A stretch of 64,000 nucleotides of DNA, from positions 124,001 to 188,000 of the forward strand of contig NZ_SGXE01000001.1 in the NCBI RefSeq assembly GCF_004216895.1. Reading direction: 5' to 3'. Shown here in pieces: positions 59,678 through 64,000 of the stretch. The number at the start of each line of letters is the position of its first letter. Within the stretch, counting starts at the first letter, position 1. This stretch comes from Aquimarina brevivitae. Lineage in GTDB: Bacteria > Bacteroidota > Bacteroidia > Flavobacteriales > Flavobacteriaceae. The notes beneath the pieces are model-generated. The model was not told the origin of the DNA and searched no databases. It worked only from the letters and a program-made list of their open reading frames with translations. The position numbers were made by a program, and so were the translations under genes.

Positions 59678-62125
59678 TTACAATGTCATACTTGCCACTG
59701 ATGTATATTCATTTATGGCATTAAGATCTAAAATTTTAATTTCCTTAGTTTCATTCGGCATACCATAATTAGTATAAATAGTACACTTTATTAAACTTGG
59801 TATTGAAGAGCCTGTATTCGTTTCGCGCACCGCGTTTAAATTTTTTAGATTAATTAACCAACTTCCCTTTTTGGCATTTTCAATGTAGAACTCCTTAGTC
59901 TGATAACCTTCTTTTTCAGAATTAATAGAGGTCTCAGGATTAGAAGTTGAAGAATAAGCCCATTTAAAGTATTTGTCTTCTGGATTCACAAATTGCACTT
60001 CAAATTGATTTAAAGGATTATTCCATTCTATCAATATTCTACTATCGAGATCCATGGCTTTACTATAGTAAGAAAGATGCAGATCCCTATAATCAACATT
60101 AACTTTTTGTACAGTAACCAAATGTTTCATCTCGGTAACTGCAATCTCGTGCACATCTTTACTAAAAACAACTCCAGGAATTTTATTATCCAAGATCAAC
60201 TTATACAATGAAAAAGCCTTTTTATAATGTTTATTAGCAAAATAACTCTGCGCCAAATCAACATACGTCTGTGCTCTTGTTGGTTCTAATTGCCCTATAC
60301 GGTTATATAGTTTAAGTGATTTATCATTTAATTGGTCCCTTTCATAGATAAAAGCTAATGCTCTAAGTCCTTTAGGATTATTCCACATAACGCTTTCTGC
60401 TGTATGTAAAACTTGAACAGCGTAGTCCTTATCTCTGGCATCAAAAAAATCATAGGCACTCAAGAAAAAATTAAGGTTATCATAATTCTTATCTATATTC
60501 ATCGCATAAATTGCTCTTGCTTCTTCCAGGGTTTGATCCGCCTTAAATGGATAACTTTTGAATGTAAAGTCATAATCATATTGCTGAGCGGTGTCCTCAT
60601 AAACGTTTCCTTTTACAATAAGGTTATTTTTTACCTTATTTCGTTTGGCAAATTCCCAATTACGTTTTGCATTTATCGTTGTTACATATATGATTCCATT
60701 TCGTCCATAACTACCATACATCACATTACCAGCAGCACTTGGCACAACAGTAATACTCTCAATGATATCAGGATTAATAAAATTCGTATCTCCTGTAAAG
60801 ACTACTCCATCAAGCACTACCGTTCTAAAATTAGATAACGTAATGCTTGAAGACCCTCGAACTGTAGGAAACCTTCCTCTAATTAATTGACCAAGTGTAA
60901 CTGCAAATTTATTCAGTTCATTTCTTCTTCTATGAATTGCTCTAAACCCTAATGTTTCTGGATGCCGAGGACCAAATAAAGTCATCACCATTCTTTCATC
61001 ACTTGGATCTTTTGTTTCGTCAGCTTGGAGAATTACTTCCTCTAAAATATCATACTTTGGCTCAAGCTTCACCTTTAGGTCTTCTGATTTTACTATAACG
61101 GTTTTAGTATGGTTTACTATGGAATTAAATTCGATTATATCTCCTAGTTCCGCTTGTACCACAAAAGAGCCATCTGCTCTGGTGTGGGTGTATCCCTTTT
61201 TACCTTTGACGTGTACTTCAACTCCTTGTACCGGTTTACCCAAAGAACTGACTTCACCTCTTACCATTGGTTCGCTGGTTTTTACTTCAGCATCCATGCT
61301 TTCCGCTGATCTTAATACATCAAGCTGTATTGCTAACGGTTGAAATGGTACTTCACTCCAGTCGTCTTGACTTGCATATTTTATAAAAGAAGTTCCGATT
61401 TGATCTGAAACAGCCAACACCACTTGTTTATTCCCATCAATAAATTCAATACCTACCACAAAATCCTGAGCAAAACTAATATCATTCGATGCTAAATCAA
61501 TTACTTGTTCTTCTCTTGAAGGATCTGTTGTATACATAATTGACTCCGCTATTTTATCTTCAGGTAATCCCATGGAATTAATTCCATAAAAATTAAGTCT
61601 AAGCTTAACCTTCTCTTTTGATTTACTCAGCTCAAAAAATCGAAGTTTGTTCACTTTTATTTCTCCTTCATTGATCTTAACCAACGAAGCAACTTCGTAT
61701 CCCTTTTTTACTTCTACATTAATGGTAGTAGCAAATTTGCCTCTTTGGTGACCTAAGGTATGTGCTTGAAAATTATCCGCTGTACTTAGTTCTTTTCCTT
61801 CAGCATTTCTCGGTGTTAAATACAATACTTTGGTTTTTTCAAAAACCTTTTCCAAATCCTTTCTTGGAAGTCTTAATGGGTAATATCCATCTGCTGTGAT
61901 CTGTAATATATCTGAATCCTCAATTCTTTTTTCAAAAAAACTGAGTTCAAAAAATCCGGTTTCATTAGTTACCGTTCCTAATCCTCTATTTTCAAATCCT
62001 ACATTAGCATAGCTAATTGGCTGCCTGGTTATTCGATCCACTGCGATCGAACTTAAATTAACTATTGTCTGGGCTGGTAAACTAACAACCCATAGTAATA
62101 AAATTATTATAATTGATTTTTTCAT
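59678..62125 (-). CDS. Barrel-less TonB-plug protein with carboxypeptidase-like and TPR-like regions
   Basis: 815 residues. Signal peptide (IIIILLLWVVSLPAQT), a CarboxypepD_reg-like domain (about 20-110; DRITRQPISYANVGFENRGL), a middle beta region, a second CarboxypepD_reg-like domain (about 285-345; EVSSLGKPVQGVEVHVKGKK), a TonB receptor Plug domain (about 405-485; GQLIRGRFPTVRGSSSITLS, VMYGSYGRNGIIYVTT), then TPR-like helices (about 525-640) and a beta C-terminus. The usual 22-strand barrel is absent. It is a plug-containing surface or periplasmic protein rather than a transporter. Confidence 0.75.
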   Translation of the reverse strand: MKKSIIIILLLWVVSLPAQTIVNLSSIAVDRITRQPISYANVGFENRGLGTVTNETGFFELSFFEKRIEDSDILQITADGYYPLRLPRKDLEKVFEKTKVLYLTPRNAEGKELSTADNFQAHTLGHQRGKFATTINVEVKKGYEVASLVKINEGEIKVNKLRFFELSKSKEKVKLRLNFYGINSMGLPEDKIAESIMYTTDPSREEQVIDLASNDISFAQDFVVGIEFIDGNKQVVLAVSDQIGTSFIKYASQDDWSEVPFQPLAIQLDVLRSAESMDAEVKTSEPMVRGEVSSLGKPVQGVEVHVKGKKGYTHTRADGSFVVQAELGDIIEFNSIVNHTKTVIVKSEDLKVKLEPKYDILEEVILQADETKDPSDERMVMTLFGPRHPETLGFRAIHRRRNELNKFAVTLGQLIRGRFPTVRGSSSITLSNFRTVVLDGVVFTGDTNFINPDIIESITVVPSAAGNVMYGSYGRNGIIYVTTINAKRNWEFAKRNKVKNNLIVKGNVYEDTAQQYDYDFTFKSYPFKADQTLEEARAIYAMNIDKNYDNLNFFLSAYDFFDARDKDYAVQVLHTAESVMWNNPKGLRALAFIYERDQLNDKSLKLYNRIGQLEPTRAQTYVDLAQSYFANKHYKKAFSLYKLILDNKIPGVVFSKDVHEIAVTEMKHLVTVQKVNVDYRDLHLSYYSKAMDLDSRILIEWNNPLNQFEVQFVNPEDKYFKWAYSSTSNPETSINSEKEGYQTKEFYIENAKKGSWLINLKNLNAVRETNTGSSIPSLIKCTIYTNYGMPNETKEIKILDLNAINEYTSVASMTL

Positions 62126-62216
62126 CTTCTAAATTTATAAGTTAGTATAATCGATTGAGCAATAATAGCCTTGGGTTTTAAGGCTATAATTATTTTCGCT
62201 TCTATTAAAATGACTA

Positions 62217-62696
62217 CTAACCTATCCTAGGGACCTTATCTGTTGGTTTAATATAAATTTTATTAAAATTTGCTAAATCCCAATGTTTATGAAGTTTATT
62301 TTGTGGTGCAATATCTAAGCTTATATAAAATTGATAGGGTTCCTTTTCAGGCTCTTCTTCATCCTTTTCTATGGAATGTAAGAAAATAGGGGATTCATTC
62401 GAAAATCCAGTAAATAGATTACTGCTAGTTTGCTTGTCATTAACGTGATTTAGAAATGAAAAAAAATGTTGACAAGATCCGTTACGCTTTTTTATTCTAT
62501 TCTTCAGAAAAATGAAAACGGTATTAGTTCTGGATTCTGGTAACAATACCATTCCCCAATGAACAGAAACAAAAGATAGATACAATACATCCTGGTGAAA
62601 TCCCTCTTCCTTAGTACTTAATGTCGATGCGTTATCTGTATGTGCAATAGCACTACATGAAAATAAAAACATTATTGCTAAAAGTAAGTTTTTCAT
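62217..62696 (-). CDS. Small exported protein, unknown function
   Basis: 159 residues. Signal peptide (LLLAIMFLFSCSAIAH, possibly with a lipobox-like FSCS). The remainder is without recognisable domain; it has a basic middle (FLKNRIKKRNGSC) and an acidic segment (EKDEEEPEKEPYQFY). It shares direction with the plug-protein gene 91 bases downstream and may be expressed with it. Nothing more can be said. Confidence 0.5.
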   Translation of the reverse strand: MKNLLLAIMFLFSCSAIAHTDNASTLSTKEEGFHQDVLYLSFVSVHWGMVLLPESRTNTVFIFLKNRIKKRNGSCQHFFSFLNHVNDKQTSSNLFTGFSNESPIFLHSIEKDEEEPEKEPYQFYISLDIAPQNKLHKHWDLANFNKIYIKPTDKVPRIG

Positions 62697-62914
62697 ATCC
62701 CCAGGTTAATCTTTCTAGAACCAGGAATCACCAAAAGTATTTGCATTCAATAGGTGTATTAACTTTGGTGATCTCCTAAATGATCTATAAAATAAGCAAC
62801 AATAATAATACCAAAAAAATTAGCACTTCATAGAACCATTCTTAAAGATAAGACTTAACTTTTTTATTTTAAGAGGATTAGGTTGTTAATTTAATCAAAA
62901 AAATGCCTATTTGA

Positions 62915-64000
62915 TTAGCTTTTTACATCAAGGGCATCTCTTAATGCATTACCAATAAGCATAAAAGCAAGAACTAAACTCATTATAGCCAGGCCTGGAA
63001 TTATAGCCAGATAGGCTTTGCCTAAAACAATATATGCATAATGATCCTTTATCATGGCGCCCCAACTGGGTGTTGGAGGCTGAGCACCGATACCTAGAAA
63101 GCTCAATCCACTTTCTATTAATATTGCAGCCGCAAAATTAGCCGCGGAGATAACAATTACAGGAGCTAAACTGTTGGGTAATACGTGCCTGGTAAGAATT
63201 CTAAAATGGGAATATCCTAAAGCCTTAGCTGCTGTAACATATTGTTGCTCCTTTATCCCCAGTACCTGGCCTCTAACAACTCTAGCAACCTCTACCCACA
63301 TGGTTAATCCTACTGCAACAAAAACTTGCCAAAACCCTTTATTTAGCGCTACCGTAATTGCGATAACCATCAACAAGGTAGGTATAGACCAAGTTACATT
63401 TATCAGCCACATGATGATTTTATCAGCTAAGCCCCCAAAATAACCTGCAATAGCTCCAAGGGAAATTCCTAAAAGTAAAGATATCAAAACAGCAATAAAA
63501 CCGATAGAAATTGAGACTCGAATACCAACTAGCATTCTACTTAATAAATCCCTACCGTATTTATCGGTACCTAACATAAAATGGCGATCATCGATATAGT
63601 TGTTTTCAATCTCCTTTTTAGATATATCACCATAAACAGCCAAATTAATTTTTCGAGATAGTTCTGGCAATTCACCTTCTGTATAGGGAGTAATAACAAT
63701 GTCAGAATCCGTAAATTGATAAGTTGCAATGGGTATTTCTGTAGCAGTATTTTTAACACCAAAGAATAACTGCTGCCACCAAGATTGCTCTTGAACAATC
63801 GTAGTGGAAGGAACGGTTAGCATTTTAACCTCAAAACCAGGAGCTTTAGAATGAATAGAAATATGCATCTGATTTGCATTCTGAGAGTTATCTGGAGCTA
63901 TCAGATAAGCAAAAATCCCTACTAAACAACTTATACTAATAAACCAAAAACTTAAAACGCCCCAGAGATTTTTTTTAAATCTCCGGAGCGCTTGATTTGT
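62915..64000 (-). CDS. OppC/DppC-type peptide ABC transporter permease, 5' end beyond window
   Basis: The frame stays open from the stop at 62915 to the right edge. The residues from the edge (ALRRFKKNLWGVLSFWFISI) are the classical cytosolic start and first helix of OppC-type permeases, so the ATG at 63868 is internal and the true start lies beyond 64000. Permease features: GTDKYGRDLLSRMLVGIRVS, the EAA-type loop EQQYVTAAKALGYSHFRILT, AILIESGLSFLGIGAQPPTP and five more helices. A periplasmic insert of about 80 residues after helix 1 is longer than in E. coli OppC. It imports oligopeptides together with OppB/D/F homologues not seen here. Confidence 0.88.
   Translation of the reverse strand, partial: TNQALRRFKKNLWGVLSFWFISISCLVGIFAYLIAPDNSQNANQMHISIHSKAPGFEVKMLTVPSTTIVQEQSWWQQLFFGVKNTATEIPIATYQFTDSDIVITPYTEGELPELSRKINLAVYGDISKKEIENNYIDDRHFMLGTDKYGRDLLSRMLVGIRVSISIGFIAVLISLLLGISLGAIAGYFGGLADKIIMWLINVTWSIPTLLMVIAITVALNKGFWQVFVAVGLTMWVEVARVVRGQVLGIKEQQYVTAAKALGYSHFRILTRHVLPNSLAPVIVISAANFAAAILIESGLSFLGIGAQPPTPSWGAMIKDHYAYIVLGKAYLAIIPGLAIMSLVLAFMLIGNALRDALDVKS

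Noticed and set aside
60413-60838. Plus-strand open frame opposite the plug-protein gene
   Set aside because: It is antisense to a well-supported domain (Plug) and Ile/Ser-rich with no recognisable features.

Overview
The window reads as chromosomal DNA of a marine-type member of the Bacteroidetes, most likely Flavobacteriaceae (an Aquimarina-like genome would fit, but the species cannot be fixed from sequence alone). Support: low G+C; secreted proteins with type IX secretion (T9SS) C-terminal sorting domains of the YPNP...GxY type; promoters of the TTG/TAnnTTTG Bacteroidetes kind; the linkage purH-mreBCD-mrdA-rodA; an ExbB/ExbD cluster with two ExbD genes; and many lipoproteins with short lipoboxes. 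All genes are read with the bacterial code.

Layout. 1-11,910: a divergent XRE/S24-type repressor gene (cut by the window edge) and palindromic operator-like sites face a long co-directional envelope-stress operon. It encodes a YbjN/Tir-chaperone-like protein, PspA, a small glycine-rich-domain-like protein, a Cys-tailed unknown, an NfeD/YqiJ-like membrane protein, a flotillin, two paralogous small membrane proteins and a 1,651-residue AAA ATPase. 12,137-18,454: MarR and GNAT genes, then an accessory patch in which five copies of a 70-bp cloverleaf-like palindromic repeat surround a DUF559 nuclease gene and a frameshifted lipoprotein gene, followed by an intact paralogous lipoprotein and a membrane protein/histidine kinase/response regulator set. 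18,644-26,316: housekeeping genes (rpoN, a PAP2-like protein, a beta-barrel protein, two exbD genes, exbB, tRNA-Ser, ansA, tatD).

26,401-35,340 is the most interesting stretch. An ECF-type sigma factor overlaps the gene of a single-pass membrane protein that looks like an anti-sigma factor with a periplasmic TPR sensor. Two lipoprotein genes just downstream (27,826 and 29,007) share an almost identical promoter-like motif, AGGGTAACAA-N15-GATATAAG-R-GTGTA, which I infer is the sigma factor's target. Next come a PKD/beta-barrel secreted protein, an exported membrane-anchored TPR-CHAT protease (His705/Cys744) and, directly abutting it, a retropepsin-like aspartic protease. The combination of TPR-CHAT protease, TPR anti-sigma and sigma factor recalls the type III-E CRISPR Craspase/Csx30/sigma logic, but without CRISPR and with the protease outside the cytoplasm.

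35,465-48,185 carries a Tat-type exported protein, a formyltransferase, two tandem phage-tail-collar (MdpB-like) proteins, a methyltransferase and two giant T9SS-exported repeat proteins that share a 100-residue (300-bp) repeat. 48,456-57,790 holds a MacB/FtsX-type permease, purH, the cell-shape operon mreB-mreC-mreD-mrdA-rodA and an exported DNA/RNA nuclease. 57,988-64,000 holds a C39-like/VKOR/DsbA fusion, a barrel-less TonB-plug protein with TPR-like repeats, a small exported unknown and the 3' part of an OppC/DppC-type permease gene whose start lies beyond the right edge.
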